Positions 1-13,657 are shown, counted from the first letter of the stretch. The stretch is 64,000 bases of DNA from Tubulanus polymorphus (GCF_964204645.1 NC_134026.1:29282650-29346649); one strand, 5' to 3'. Numbers and translations: made by a program. Notes: generated by a model from the sequence alone, not told the origin.

Positions 1-710
1 GAGAAAGTTGCCTTCAGATGCCATTTTTCAGAATCTTACTTTTCTAATTTTTTCTCAATCAAATTTTTTTTTCTCCAAAAAAATTTTTGCCAGTTGCAAG
101 TTTAGCAGCGGAACTAGAAGCTGTACGACAATGATCACTGCATGCTATCACTATTTCTAGAATGCGGAATTCGCATGGATTTTAAATTCTATAAAATTTA
201 CATACTGAATATAATTCATTATCGGGTGCGGATAGAAACTAAATGAATCATGTCGGTGACATCAATTCAGAAATTTCCGACGTCATTTTCAACAAATATT
301 CAATAATGAAGGATGCATAATGCATGAACAGGGAACATATTGGCAAATTTTGACTGCGGATGTTGCGAGGAAAGCATGTATCCTGTAGCGGTACGATATT
401 ACAGCCAACTGGCAATAAATAATGAGTATTTACACGGGTAGTTTGCCGAGCAAAATTGAAGCGAGTGAAGATTTGGCCGACGTACAAGTAAAACAGGCAG
501 AGAATAGCGCCAAGTTAACTGCACCAATTGATTATCAGGTCAATAGTGCTAACACCCTCATAGGTAAAAACCTCCCTGCCCTAAAACATGCAAATGGAAA
601 TCTGAGCTTTTTAGCAAACCGAATTCTAGGTCTACAGTTTCTTGAAGATGTAGGCGAGCTACTGAGAATAGTGGTTATAATTAATCATCAAAACGTGGGT
701 CGTGCTTATC

Positions 711-815
<105 letters not shown>

Positions 816-3261
816 CGGTAGGAATAAAACGGATTGTCTATGAAACCTATAGTGATACGTAACAAACATATATATATATATAAATAAATGAATGAATGAA
901 TGAATATTAAAATCGACAGAAAGATGAAGAAAATAATAGGATACGCCTACAACGGTATATAATACGACCGGACCCGAGATGATAAGAGATACTAGAGGGG
1001 GAGAGATAAAAACAACTGAAAACACGATGACTTGCCTCTCCATCTGCTAGCTAAAACGATACAAAATATGAATAATATTTTAAAAACCTTTCGCAATAAT
1101 TCCCCCATATTATTTTGCGAGCCAGTCTTTGATACGAACAGGTGCAAGAGGTTCGGCTCGGAGATATGAGTCAAATGTATCTAATATATTGTAGACAATA
1201 CGTTTGTATTCTGTATATTTTGCTCCGGGGTAAATTTGACGTCCAATAAACCCGATATACACATAATATATACACAATTATTGGATTCGAATCATCAAAT
1301 CGTAGGTATGTCATAAGAATGTTATCCTCTCTCGAGGCTAGATTGAGAATTATTCCGGCGGTAATGGCGAAGCACCACGGGGCAAAAAAGCCCGCGTGAT
1401 TAGCGAGGATTCATCTGTACATACAACGCGAGGATATAAACCTCATTCCTCAGACGAGGTATAATTAACTATGGTTGCGGTCACATTGATTATAAGTGGT
1501 CAGTTAATCAATGGATAAACCAGCCGCTAATAAACACTTCACTGGTTTATATTAACGGATGAATCAGAGAATTTACCACCGCAGTGCAGAGTGTATGTGG
1601 ATCTATCCACACATCCACATTCATATACATCAATTCAATTATTTGTCTTGCATAGCAACCTTGAATATTCATTACGGCACCAAGATATACAACCATCACG
1701 GACTCTCAGATAATAACAACTAACTTCCCGTCATTGGCCATGTCATGTGGATCACGAAAATTATCAAAATCAACATAATAAGCCTCAATATCTACTCCTC
1801 AATATAGGACTTATTGCGTTAAGGTATTGTAAGATTGCAGCGTACATGTTTTATATCAGAACTACTAAAACCTGATATCGGTCATAGTTTAAATGTAAAT
1901 TACACGACGGAAAAAAGATCGAAAGAAATTTCAAAATAAGGAAATGATAATGAAATCAATACCAAACCCAAAAAAACGACTTGTAATCAGATCCGAAAAA
2001 AGTATCGATATCTTAATAGGCTTATAGCATCAGTGAAGGAATAAGATCGCGCTGTTAAATAGAGCAACTATCCCATCCTACAATGATGTTTAAATATCCG
2101 AAATAACATTTATACGATATCAGATGAAATGAGTTTAGAAAATGAAAACATAACCACAGTTAAGATATAATGTATGTTTGATGTATATATCTACCTTGAC
2201 GCTTTCCGTAACCACGATCTGAAGAGACAAAATATGTATAAAACGTTTAAATTAACAGGGTTGATCAGAAGCTTCGATACAATAGAATCTCTTCACATGA
2301 GAATGCCTTATCACTGTTCGACGCCTATAGATTTCTAAGTCCTATAGTGAGGATCTATATATGTTAGGCTTTTTATCTATAATGCTAAGATTGGTTTTGA
2401 AAACTATTACAAAAATGTTTTTATACATTTCTAACTATTGTGCATTATTTAAGGAGGTTCTGAAGGACATTCGAGGTGCACTATGTCATCAATATCGGGG
2501 CTAGGGTTACTGCCTGGTTGCCGGTCAATTCAATTCAATTGTCGACATATATTTTCCACCTAAACATGGCCAGGCAGTTTCCATTGGTGACAATATTGAG
2601 CAAAATATATGTTATTTTTCAAGGTATCAATAAATGTACAATTTTTCTTGTTTGCAATTGATGTCAGTTCGATGGAATATCATTTATAACATTAAAAACA
2701 CCGACATTCAGCGGTGTTGGTGACGGTCAACTGGAATATACCAGCAGCAGGACATATACACATAAATCCACAGCCAACAACCATAAAACATATCATCTAT
2801 TGATTCAAGAGAAGTCAGGATCGTTGCACATCTATCAAACACATCGCGTCCATAGAGACGTGAACAAACATCAGAAAAACTTTCCCCATAAAACACAACA
2901 CATCGGTCTGAGAAATATCTTCATAGCCGCAGTGACTTTACATGATTTCATTGTCACTCTCCGATAGACTTTCTGTGTAATAAATCGTACGAGGGAATGG
3001 AATAGAATCGCGTGCGAAATATCGACTATTATTGTCAAGATAGAAGATAGCACTGGGAAAAATAAGCCATCTAAAACAGCTGAGAAATATATCATTTGAT
3101 AGAGAATATACATAAAAATGTATCCGTCGATTGTTATATGAAAGACCTGAGTATTTGAACATAAGTGAAAATGTTCAGGGATTGTGTTTGTTATGAATAA
3201 TGAAGCTATTGAGAAGAGAGGTTCTTTAATAAATACATTGAAAGATGGAATTCCCAAAAAA

Positions 3262-3480
3262 AAACGCATGCCCTTCGAGGAATTGAACTCAAGACCTCTG
3301 GCTTCGGAGTCCAGCTTGCTAACCATTAGGCCAACAGGCTTCATATAAGCTATGGGGCCACCAGACTGATTTGAATCTATAGTTGACCGGAACCAATTAT
3401 CCAGGACTGTCCAAGCATGGCATTCAAAATCAAATTTGGATTTATACCAGTTGTCACCGAAATATAATTTCAAATGCCAA
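3262..3480 (-). repeat. tRNA-derived SINE-like element, copy 1
   Basis: Read on the minus strand, a tRNA-like head shows an A-box-like TGGCCTAATGG, an anticodon-arm-like hairpin with loop CTCCGAA (CCG in the anticodon position, Arg-like) and a B-box-like GAGTTCAATTCC. A tRNA-unrelated body follows, including ATCTATAGTTGACC. The same body and the same reversed head recur at 3755-3960, so this is an interspersed repeat and not a working tRNA gene: stems are mismatched and the B-box is degenerate. It creates the spurious 200-residue minus-strand frame at 2871-3473. Confidence 0.7.
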
Positions 3481-3754
3481 TCAATTGCTTTTCAGATAAC
3501 AGTTGCACGAGAGGGGAATATAGTTACATTTCCAAGAACAAGCTGCCAATAATAGCGTGAAACTGATACATTCCATCTAATAGTGTTAGAGTGATCAACA
3601 TAAAACACCTGCTTGTCATTTGAGCAAGTCAAATCAGCAACAGTAAAAAAATTAAATTAACACACTGAATTCATAGTTTATTGATAAATTTCATATGCAA
3701 TCAATGTATTTTACCAACGGAAAAGAATTAAGTCTTCAATTTTCGATTGAAAAA

Positions 3755-3960
3755 AATTAGCCACAGCCAAGGACTGAACCAGAGACCCGAAGCATTGAAA
3801 TCCAGCATGTAAACCGCTGGGCCACCAAGCTTCATACTAACACAAGGTTCTCCAGACTGTGTTGAATCTATAGTTGACCATGATCAATCATCCAGGATTA
3901 TCTAAACATGGTGGCATTTATAATCACAATTTTATTTAATCCCATAAATGGGGTAAAACA
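3755..3960 (-). repeat. tRNA-derived SINE-like element, copy 2
   Basis: A diverged second copy of the element at 3262-3480. Shared blocks are the decayed tRNA-like head (ccgctgggccaccaagcttc on the plus strand), the motif gaatctatagttgacc, and the flanking string actgaattcatagtttatt, found at 3664-3682 and again near 4040-4060. The shared flank suggests either a longer repeat unit or a tandem duplication of about 400-450 bp. Confidence 0.65.
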
Positions 3961-4597
3961 GAGGAATCCAACACAAACCATCTGCTGGTCGTAAGAGAAA
4001 TTCATAATACAGAATTTACAACAGAAAAACACGAATTTACTGAATTCATAGTTTATTCATACAAACATTCACACATTCAGTTTCAGTTTGCCTCAAGTTT
4101 TAAGTTCATAATTTCATATTTCGCATACGCTTTTAATCGAATTAAAATTATCGATATAAAAGGAGTGGTTATAATAAATGTATTCGCATCTAACAGCTGT
4201 ATACTGTAACATCTGTACAACCTACACTCATACAACATACAACATACAATATGTATATACGTAACAGATTTTTAATCAGCAGATATTGAAGTTTCCCGCG
4301 AACAAATATCAGAGGACAGGAATTCATAATGACCACGTACAAACTGATCGAAATGTCCATTTGATGAATTGTTTGATAACTGGGGGAAAGCTACAGGGCC
4401 CTTTTATGTATTATATGGTATTGTATGTATATGTAAGAAGACAGACCAGATGGCAGTGAATACACTATGAACCGCTATGAATAAAGGCCTGATTGAAAAC
4501 GAATCTATCAAAATGGTCACCATGATGCTCACAGTCGAATAAGTATAAGATACGTGCATATTTTTATGATATGACATCGCATCAACTACTAGGGGTT

Positions 4598-4887
4598 CAT
4601 GGTTCCCACAGTTATATGAATTCAAAATTCCCAAGTTTTTCCCAAATATTTCATGGGAGATTTTTCCATTTTCCCAAATGGAAATGAACAGACATTATCA
4701 TGCTACAGTCAACATTTTACTGGTGACTGGCTGATGAAGGTGATTTTCAAGGGAAATGGCTGAAGAAAGTTGCCCTTGGTAAATGCAATCCGTGAAATGT
4801 AATGAATTTCCAAATATTTCCCTGATTTGAGGAAAATTTCTCAAATTCCCCAATTTTTCACAATTTCCCTGTTCTGCGGGAACCATG
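4598..4887. mobile_element. MITE with CATGGTTCCC terminal inverted repeats, copy 1
   Basis: The ends are inverted repeats: CATGGTTCCCACA at 4598-4610 and the complement of CATGGTTCCCGCA at 4875-4887 (12 of 13 matching). The ~290-bp interior is AT-rich with many CCCAAA/TTTCC tracts and no coding capacity. A diverged relative lies at 10290-10592. Size, terminal repeats and lack of a transposase fit a non-autonomous DNA transposon. No clear target-site duplication was seen. Confidence 0.65.
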
Positions 4888-5205
4888 GATATGAACTGAG
4901 GGCTAGTTATTGTTTGAAGTAGAGACGAAGAAGTCGATTGAGTTCTAATAAATGAATACCGAGATGAATGATGATGCCACGTTCCGGTCGTACGTCAATA
5001 TCTATCTCACAAACCACACCTCGCATCAATGAAATTACTGAGGAGTGTTCATTCATATCGATTTACAAACAAATTCATGCGTCGCTTCGGATTAATAAAA
5101 AATTGAACCATCCATTCATTGATGATGTGCGGCAAAAGCTGGTAATGTCAATCAGTATTGACAACACGACTGTCGTGTTAGAGAAGGGAGAGGCCTGATA
5201 GTCAT

Positions 5206-5360
5206 ACAGCGGAACCTTGCTGTAATGATTTAACGGTCATTGCAAATATAGAATTTCATCCCGGGACAATTCTAATAATTTCATACTGGACACAACGAAC
5301 TATCGGTTATAACAAACAGATTTTCAGGTCCCCTGAAGCTCGTTGTAACGAGGTTCCGTC
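5206..5360. mobile_element. Short pogo/Tigger-like MITE
   Basis: About 155 bp flanked by imperfect inverted repeats: left end CGGAACCTTGCTGTAATGA, right end the complement of CGGAACCTCGTTACAACGA. The interior carries the 'cgaact..ggttataac' type of sequence common in pogo/Tigger-like non-autonomous elements. There is no open frame of transposase type. Confidence 0.55.
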
Positions 5361-6179
5361 GTTTAACCCTTGGAGGAATTAACGCTTCGAGCTATAACCG
5401 ATGAAACCTTCTTCTCCGGTGCAAACAAATCTAGAAAATTTGAAGAGCGATCTGAAAACAGGGGTTTCAACGAAAACTCTATTTCATACTGAAGTCAACG
5501 CGAAGTCAATCTTAACCGATGACAATACCATCATGGGAATGAGAAAAGATGATGTCATTAGTAACGAGGTTAAATCCTTATATCCTGAGAACTGCACCGG
5601 CAATAACTTAATTTTCATCACGCAGCCGCTATAAGAGAAAATCAGATCGATACCTTACTCAACTCCATCGCACAAAATCTGCATTTAACTCAACATCATT
5701 GAAAATCCATACGATATCGAAGGTCTACACAATTTCAAATTACTGATTTAGCTTCGTCAATAGAGCGAGGCTGAATCGGCGAATACAGATATTGTACCGA
5801 TGAAAATTTCCCCCGATAACTAGCGTTATCTGGGAAAATATGTCATATTTGAATAACGATCAAAACATCGAAGCTGAAGTATCATAACAACCCTTCAACG
5901 ATATTCCGCAAGTGTATGTCATATATTGTTCCCACTGATTTTAAAATGAGGTTTTAATTGCTCTCTAAAAAGGCTTTCAAAATCCAGCGATGAAGTCAAA
6001 TATTTGAGTACAATGTTTGACGGAGCTCATCGACTTCGGTTCAATAAATCGATAAAAGCTTTAATATGGTACAGTAAAAAATTTATATTACGGCAGTTTA
6101 TCCATTATGATATACATCATTCAGTAATCAGTGAATAAATCAAAAATATGTATTTCATTAAATATTCTAAAAACAAATG

Positions 6180-6355
6180 TTAGGAGCACTCCCAATATAC
6201 TATACGAAGACAAAATGTTGGAGTACTCTGAAATACATAGAGAAGGATATTGGAGCACTCCTTACATGTACACAGCTATCAAGAAATGATGGAGGTATTA
6301 CTATTGGAGCACTCCATAAAGCATCGATGCTGGTATAAATATTGGAGCACTCCCT
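6180..6355. repeat. Cluster of a spaced 13-bp motif (ATTGGAGCACTCC)
   Basis: The motif TATTGGAGCACTCC occurs exactly or nearly so at about 6247-6261, 6302-6315 and 6340-6353. Diverged forms lie at 6181-6192 (TAGGAGCACTCCC) and 6216-6230 (GTTGGAGTACTCTG), and a partial one near 6390. Spacing is irregular (roughly 30-55 bp) with unrelated sequence between, so it is neither a simple satellite nor a CRISPR array. The inner GGAGCACTCC is a near palindrome. Confidence 0.75.
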
Positions 6356-9300
6356 ATGTTAATGGGGGGAGAGTGATAGGTATGAATGTCAGTACCACTC
6401 CCAGTATAAAATGTTTATCAGTGACTGATGTCATATGAAGCATGACGTACTCATGCATGCGTAAACGCTACCGACATGAGATTACAGTTATCATCATACA
6501 GCATCACCAGTCCCAACAATTGCGCTATTGGCCAGCATTGACTGGAGGTGCGGCAGGCACAGAAATCAATGATAAACCTAGAAATCGTATTCATTACTTA
6601 TTATTCACGGGTATTCACAGCAGGGCGTCAATCTGATTAGGCAGCCATTCTGTTTAGACCGCATCAGATTCACTGCTCAGATACATCAACCATGAAAACC
6701 TAAGAAATCCCGTGTAAAGAACGCCGTGCAAATTCTTTAACCCTCATTGCGCATCGATTTCTGAAACGGACTATTAATGAAATCTTTCTCGAAGTCGGCA
6801 TAAGCCAATTGATCCCCGCCAATGAGAGCTGGAGAGTTGGCTGGCATTCTGATGAAATTGCAAAACATATTACAGAAAACAACTGGATTTACAAAGTACT
6901 TCAGGAATTTCATCAATCATAATTAAGCTCTTACAAGAAAACACACGCATATATAAACACCTTCATGAAGGGAATTTCCACTGAGGACAAAGTTACTAAA
7001 CATCTGAAGGAACGGCAACATGGATGACAAACGTCTTCATTTATAGAATTGACCTTTAAGTTTGTCAAAGTTTGTTTAAATGTAGGCATTGGTTTGAATA
7101 TCTATCCAGAAACGACCAAAATTATAGTTTTTGAAACGAACGAATGAATGTGGATGTATTTTGCTGTTAACTGCGTAATCAATTCATCAATATATCATTA
7201 ACATACGTTGACATTCAAAAGGTGTGCAACCATAACAGTAATGGAATAAGAGAATAGGGAATCTGAATAACAAATATTGAATCAATTTGGTTCTGTTTGT
7301 TATACAACCATTGTTAGCAAACAATAGCAACCCGAAGTAATCAATGGTTTTCCAGAAGCAGTAAAGGTGGAATGATTTTCAGTAATAGAATGAAGATGTC
7401 GTACTGGAAGGTCATGTTTGGAGGAGTATAGTGTGCCGCGAATAGTGTTGTAAACAGAATGGAAAATGGAAATAATTAATGATTCGGAACAATCTGAAAG
7501 CAACTGATCTCGAATAGAACCAAGTTTAACTACGAACAATATCTCATCTTTATTCTCAATGATAACCGAAGATCTTTTGAAATATCTTCGTCTTCAAACG
7601 CGGGATACAGATGAATCTTTTATGTACCAACAGGAAATAGTAATTCACAATCAGTACAGAGAAAGATACTGAAAATAGAATTGATTATAGGATGAAGAGA
7701 ACGGGCGACAATTCTGATTAGAACCCGGTGCTAATCCTCACCAGTAATAAGTCCAGTGACACGAGTTATATTGAATACTGTCAAATGAAGTACACTTGTA
7801 TAGATCATTATCCAGCTTGCTAGCAGGCGCACTGTGGCCAACATATCCATCATACTTACTAGCATTACACTTCTAGGTAATCTGTCCATGTCACTTGGGC
7901 ACATAACTGTTTTTTTTAGCATATGATCTATTGGCTGAATCATGAAACTGGCATCAGACGTATAGGCCTATGATGTAGTCAAATTATATGAGATTTAGTG
8001 CCATCCTTCTGTCAAATATCGGAAAACCTCTTCTCGAAGTCGAACGGAAATATCAAGTAGATGGTTGATGGTTTCGAGTATATTCCGTTATATACATATT
8101 GAAAATAGGAGGAATAAATATGTGTATAGTTAATGAACGACGTATATCGCATTACCAACACACGAGGTAAATCAGAATGCTACGATTGGATTTCCAATTG
8201 CACGGCAATTCCAATTGGTCTAATGAATTATGGATATTTAAGAGCCGGCGCATCAATTCCTATAACAACCACCGCTGTTACTGTACAGATAGAGCGACTG
8301 AAACAAATTTCAAAGGACACGTTTGAATGCTTTTATAAAATCAATGTGTTCCATCCATAAAGCTGAGTCAGCAACGCACCACCACCACCACGGTACCCTG
8401 CACACACATGATGTCATCAGCACAAACATCTAACTCTTGTGTTCCGTGGTGATTTCAGGGTAAATATGATCATATTGTATTGCTGTCAGTGTCAGTATCT
8501 CTAGATGCATCGACGATGCGATGATGTTGCACTTCGATGAACACACGACCCACATCCACATTTCTCTTCTGGGAGAACGTCCGTCCACCCGAACAAAAAC
8601 CATCGCTGAATACATGCACGACGCAAGTACTTCTTACAGGAGAATAACATCTCATTTCTCCTTAAGACGATTAATGAATCTATACGCGAAACAATCCGAG
8701 AATAATGCTACGAACGAGTTATGAACAAAATGTAAACGCTCGCCGCGTAGGTCAAAAGGTCTAAAATTCGATCATGTTCTTACAAGAATCTATGTTTGAT
8801 GACTGTAACAAAATTAGAAGTTGCATTCATTTTACCGAATGTCACCCGACTCGTGTGTCTGAAGTAAAAAGACTCATCAATGAATAAGAACTGAGCAATT
8901 TACAGACTGTTCAAGAATGATGTATAGGTCATTCCCAGGACATTGTACGACGACATAAATCATTCTCACAATATCATAATAATAAACGTGCAACTTAGAA
9001 AACCAATCAGACTATAATGTCATTTGCGAAGACACTGAGGAAAATCTTGTAGCGAACAGTCATGTTTACGAATATCGCTGGCAGAATATTGACGTCTATA
9101 ATTACAAAATAAATGATCGCTGAAGACGGAGAACTCTGCGAGTTCATAAAGAGAATATGGTTATTCGGAATGAGCTGAATGAAGACGACTTCTACTACAC
9201 ATACAACGTTCTCATCTTTTTCATCTTCAATCTTAAACAAACTATCGTATTATCTCCCAGCTGTTAAGAGAGAAGGAACACGACACCCGCTTCTAGATCA

Positions 9301-10289
9301 TTACATCATCGTCAAGACGGGGGAAGGTTCACCGCAATCACACACGCCGAGAGAAAGGAGAGTCTCTTGAATGATGATGAACCGCGGGGTAAGATGACTC
9401 AGGGGGCGAACGGTTCATCCGAGAATCATGTGTCGGAATGCCGCCGTTCGCCGTCGCCGTCAGGCGAGTGAAGAGAAGACAATCAGATGAAAATCTTACC
9501 AACTACCAATTAGCCAACTAAACAGCTTCCACAGTCGTACGGCCGCGCTGTGACAGAATGATGCAGTTCATGTTAATACGATGACTGGGTCAAAACGTGG
9601 CCGAAATTCAAACCGAGAGAATCGGAAAATCAACCGACGCCGATTATATTTGAGAGCCATTCAGAATGAGTGTTAGTTAGGATTATTAGATTTAACCCCT
9701 CACTTGCTATGACACAGCAGTCAAATTTCTAATCCCTAATGGTGTGTCGTGTACCAACTAATGGTCGATACAATTCCATCTTTATCAAAACGCCTCCTTC
9801 ACTACATCAAGCTCAATCATACATCGAGCCAATTAACCATATTGTAAATGCTATAGTATTAAAGGATATCGGCTTCATCATTAGCCTCAATCATTTTACA
9901 GCACAAGGTCAAAAAGATACAAAGACATAAATGTTCTCCTAAACATGAAGGCAGTGACTACATTTACCATTTGTAAAATCCATTAGTTTTGTAAACTAAA
10001 ACCTTGGCAATTTGCAATTAGAGACTAGAGTGGTATTAAAACCAGGGCATCTATCTGCAATTAGCAAGTCGGATTTAAACTAACTTATTACAGAACTTAC
10101 TTAAAGATAGACACTGTTGTTGATGGAATTACTCAGTTATAAATCCTTCCACCATTAAACTAATCACTTGGAAGTTTCTGTCGTTACGAATGAAGATAAC
10201 ACAATTATACTTCATTAGTGAAAATGAAGAACTTTTAACATAAAGTCTCTTATTTGACAAATTCATGAAATTCAAGGCAACGGAGAACA

Positions 10290-10592
10290 CATTGTTCCCA
10301 CATTCCCAAGCATTTTATGGGTAATTTTCAATTTTGCCAATGTATATGGGGCCTTGTATAAGTGAACATACCATGATACTCGACATTTAGTGGTGACTGG
10401 TTAATTAACGTGATTTTCAAGAAAGATCCCTGAAGGCGCCCTCGGGCCAGCAATTGACATCCCAGAACTATGCTACGTGAAATGCAAAATAAATTTGCCA
10501 AACATCTCCAGGATTAGAGGAAAATCTATCAAATTCCTAAATATTTCCAAACTGGGAAATAGCATTCCCCGAGTTTTTACAGTGGCACCATG
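10290..10592. mobile_element. MITE, diverged copy 2 of the CATGGTTCCC family
   Basis: Similar length and the same order of blocks as 4598-4887: a start close to CATTGTTCCCACATTCCCAAG, an internal block GTGGTGACTGGTTAAT...GTGATTTTCAAG (compare CTGGTGACTGGCTGAT...GTGATTTTCAAG in copy 1), TTTGCCAAACATCTCC, and a decayed right end GTGGCACCATG. It is more degenerate than copy 1. Confidence 0.6.
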
Positions 10593-11129
10593 AAAAGAGA
10601 ACTAGACAGGTTGATAAGTCGAGGCCACTGAACTAAAAGCCGAATAAATCGATCATAGCCAACTGACCAATCGAATGGGGGGAACCATTATCATAGGATA
10701 GAATTAAGTAAGAAAGATGATCAAAGCGATTAGTATAAAAATCATCTACACTAAACACATCAGTGATTGATCGTCTAATACAAAGACATGCATTAGGAAT
10801 TTAGCCGGTCTCTACAATCAATCACCTAAAATACATTTATAGTATTCAAGGTGAGATGGCCGCGATATGAAGAAAACTGTATGGTACCGATGACAGGTTG
10901 GCACGTCGATCCATCAACCATTCTGCGCATAGAAAATAAAGAACTCCACCATCTGCACGTATAGTTTTAAGCCGAGCCATTTAATAGATGAGACAGTAGG
11001 GAATGAGGATGGCATTATGTCAGCTCTTGCCGCTAGGCTTTATCAGGCTGTAGTTTGCAAGTCTATCAGACATTAGTTCTGCTTAGCTAATGGCGTGCTT
11101 CTACTGACATCGCTGTCTTCTCTGCGGAG

Positions 11130-11199
11130 AGAACGAACGAACGAACGAACGAACGAACGAACGAACGAACGAACGAACGAACGAACGAACGAACGAACC
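11130..11199. repeat. (AACG)n tetranucleotide array
   Basis: About 17 units of GAAC/AACG in perfect tandem. Open frames across it (TNER on plus, RSFV on minus) are repeat artefacts. Confidence 0.97.
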
Positions 11200-12637
11200 C
11201 CTCAATATCAGCATTTACTGCGAATATTAAACACACTCGAAATTGACAACATTCAACTGAGATTTGATAAGTATATGATTCATGTAGTTTACACTGCAAC
11301 AACAGCCATTATTACAGGTGATGACTAAAATACTTATATACGTTCGGTTGACAGCTTATTTTCTCGCATGAATTTTAATTTCTAATATCAACTCGACAAC
11401 ACACAACACGGAATAAAAAATACCGGTCTCTTTCAGATTACGAGATCAAAGTCCAGCGAAATCATGGACAGAGTTCATAGTCTTTGATTTCATATCGAAC
11501 CAGGATTTATAATCACTAAACTACTGAATACAAGGGGAACTTTTCTGAACAAAACAATGGAAAACTACAACCACCATAGATTTGACAACAACAATTAATT
11601 ACTTACTGAATCGGCCGGTATTGCCCATAAAGCCGGCATCAGGGAAGTGCACTGTAACAAGTAAATAAATCTATTAGTTTCACCTAAAATCATAAACACC
11701 TTTTTCACTTCAGGGGTTGATCATAATAGACCCAACTTCGGTATCTACAGTTACAATAGTTTCCATCACAATTTGACATCAAAAATATAGTAGTTTAATT
11801 GAAAATTAACTAGAAAATATTGTGATTTCGAATATATTTTAAGGAGTAATTGAGCTCTTAAAAAAGAGTAGTAACTACACTCAAATAGTAGCGGTAGTTA
11901 CGTCTGTCGTTTGAAGGAATAATTCATAGCAATCATTACCGGTAAGATCGGACCTTAAAATTAGCATAAAAACTGACGCGATCTAGACAAATATTTATAC
12001 GGAAACGGAGTCATCTGCGCAGAGAAAACCACCTGTTTCATTATCAATACCGAAACCATCCATCACCCGGTGAGGTACGAAAAATAATAAAGCAATATAA
12101 AAATGAAAAACAAGAATGATGATGTGTAGGAGAATTATTTTGATCGGAGAGATAAATCAACGAGGATCAGATACTGCTTCTTATCCGCTAGAATTTCTAC
12201 TCTTTTTTTTCATATAAGTTTCGAGTAAACGTAGTTATTTTAAGTACACAGGTAGCTGATTGTGTGGTGCACGAGAAATACCACAACTCAACTCTATTAC
12301 ACAGCACTGTAGCAGAGATATGTAACAGATCTCTGCTAACAGTTTTTTGATGAAGCAACAGCGAACATCAAACATACAGATATAACACACGAATCTGTAA
12401 CTGTTACAATCTATAATTACATGTATAAAACCTCAGGCAGATTTATATTACTTTCCACGAATTGTTTCATAAAATCGTTACTCCAACCCAAATATAGACT
12501 GTGACCGTCATTGTTTTTTTAAAAACCCAAAACCAACTGACTGAACACCACACAGGGCGTTAATTAGCGAGTTTGAAGTTTCATTTTCCCAAGGGAAGAG
12601 AGACAGAGGAGACGAACATTCGACCAAGCACTTCTGT

Positions 12638-12710
12638 CGCCACCAGGATTCGAACCCTGTGGATTGACGAGACCATCGGCCAGAGGGTTAAACCTCTCTG
12701 GCACTAAGTC
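12638..12710 (-). repeat. tRNA-like relic with B-box
   Basis: The minus strand contains a perfect B-box (GGGTTCGAATCC) inside a T-arm-like CAGGGTTCGAATCCTG, and upstream an A-box-like TGGCCGATGG. Only about 16 nt separate the boxes, too few for an anticodon arm, so this is a truncated tRNA-derived element and not a tRNA gene. Confidence 0.4.
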
Positions 12711-13363
12711 TCTCCATGCAGGAACAAGTTCAACAGTTTTGGGCTAAAATTTGACTCAAGAGTTAGTAGTCAAATAAAACACTCATCGGTGTAAAGTGTA
12801 AATGAATTAAGAAATCCCACGATAGAATTTTATATGATTAGATTTATCAAAATGAAACCACAACGTTTCGGCTATTGACTATCAGCCATCAGGTGGAATG
12901 ACACACAAGTAACAAAGCATATTAACTCACAGGACGCGTTAACAGAAGATGTCAGAACTAAAATCAACTATTTGTTGGGTTTCATTTTGATAAATTTCAT
13001 CATTTAAGATTTCATTGTGGGACTTCTTCATTCATTGAGACAGAGAAAACTCATTGAAAATGAACAAATCCTAATTCACGACTATCAAACAGGATCCAGT
13101 TTATCACTTTAACCGAACAAGCGAAAGGTCACTTTGACCAGGTCCGCAGACCGGTGAATTACAGTTCACATCGCGCCTCATTAGCTGGTCATTTTACTAA
13201 TGAAATCATACATCAGAATTCACTGTTAGTTGAATGACAGGGCAACGAGACGACTACCGACAAAACAGTTCCATTCTACATCGGAAAAACAAGAGTTTAG
13301 ACTATCTGTAGGTATTAAAGAGAAAATCAGATCGTTGTATATGAACAGAATACTCAGGACCAG

Positions 13364-13657
13364 ATGATTGATTCCCGATGCAATATTCACCCGCGCGATT
13401 TAATGGAAAATTATGTATCGATCGCGGGATTACTCGATGCTCCGCTAGTCGACGTAAGACGCACGGCGGCCATCTTTACATTACTGCATCGACGTTCGAT
13501 AAGAAATAAACCGCTGTACAACGTGAGCGAGAAAACAAACTACGTTTCAACGACGTCCGGTTCAACCGCGAACGAAAATCCCCGAGAATCTAATTTCCTC
13601 CGACTTCCTCTTCTATTAGCTGAAACTACTACGAGGGACGGACAAACACCACAGTGA
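13364..13657 (+). other. Unassigned 97-codon open frame in a CpG-richer island
   Basis: An open frame with mixed, non-repetitive composition (starts MIDSRCNIHPRDL) lies in a locally CpG-richer patch. Its complement contains AAGATGGCCGCC, a YY1-like/start-codon-like context. No domain or splice structure is recognised. It could be a small gene, an alternative 5' exon or promoter of the minus-strand CPEB gene, or chance. Confidence 0.2.

Noticed and set aside
3280-3345. Functional tRNA-Arg gene
   Set aside because: Stem mismatches, a degenerate B-box and a second decayed copy nearby indicate a SINE head.
2871-3473. 200-residue minus-strand open frame
   Set aside because: It runs through a tRNA-derived SINE-like repeat and has no domain; open length is by chance.
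6180-6400. CRISPR array from the repeated TATTGGAGCACTCC motif
   Set aside because: Short degenerate repeats, irregular spacing and a eukaryotic context; kept only as a motif cluster.
11130-11199. CRISPR-like or coding array
   Set aside because: It is a simple AACG tandem repeat without spacers.
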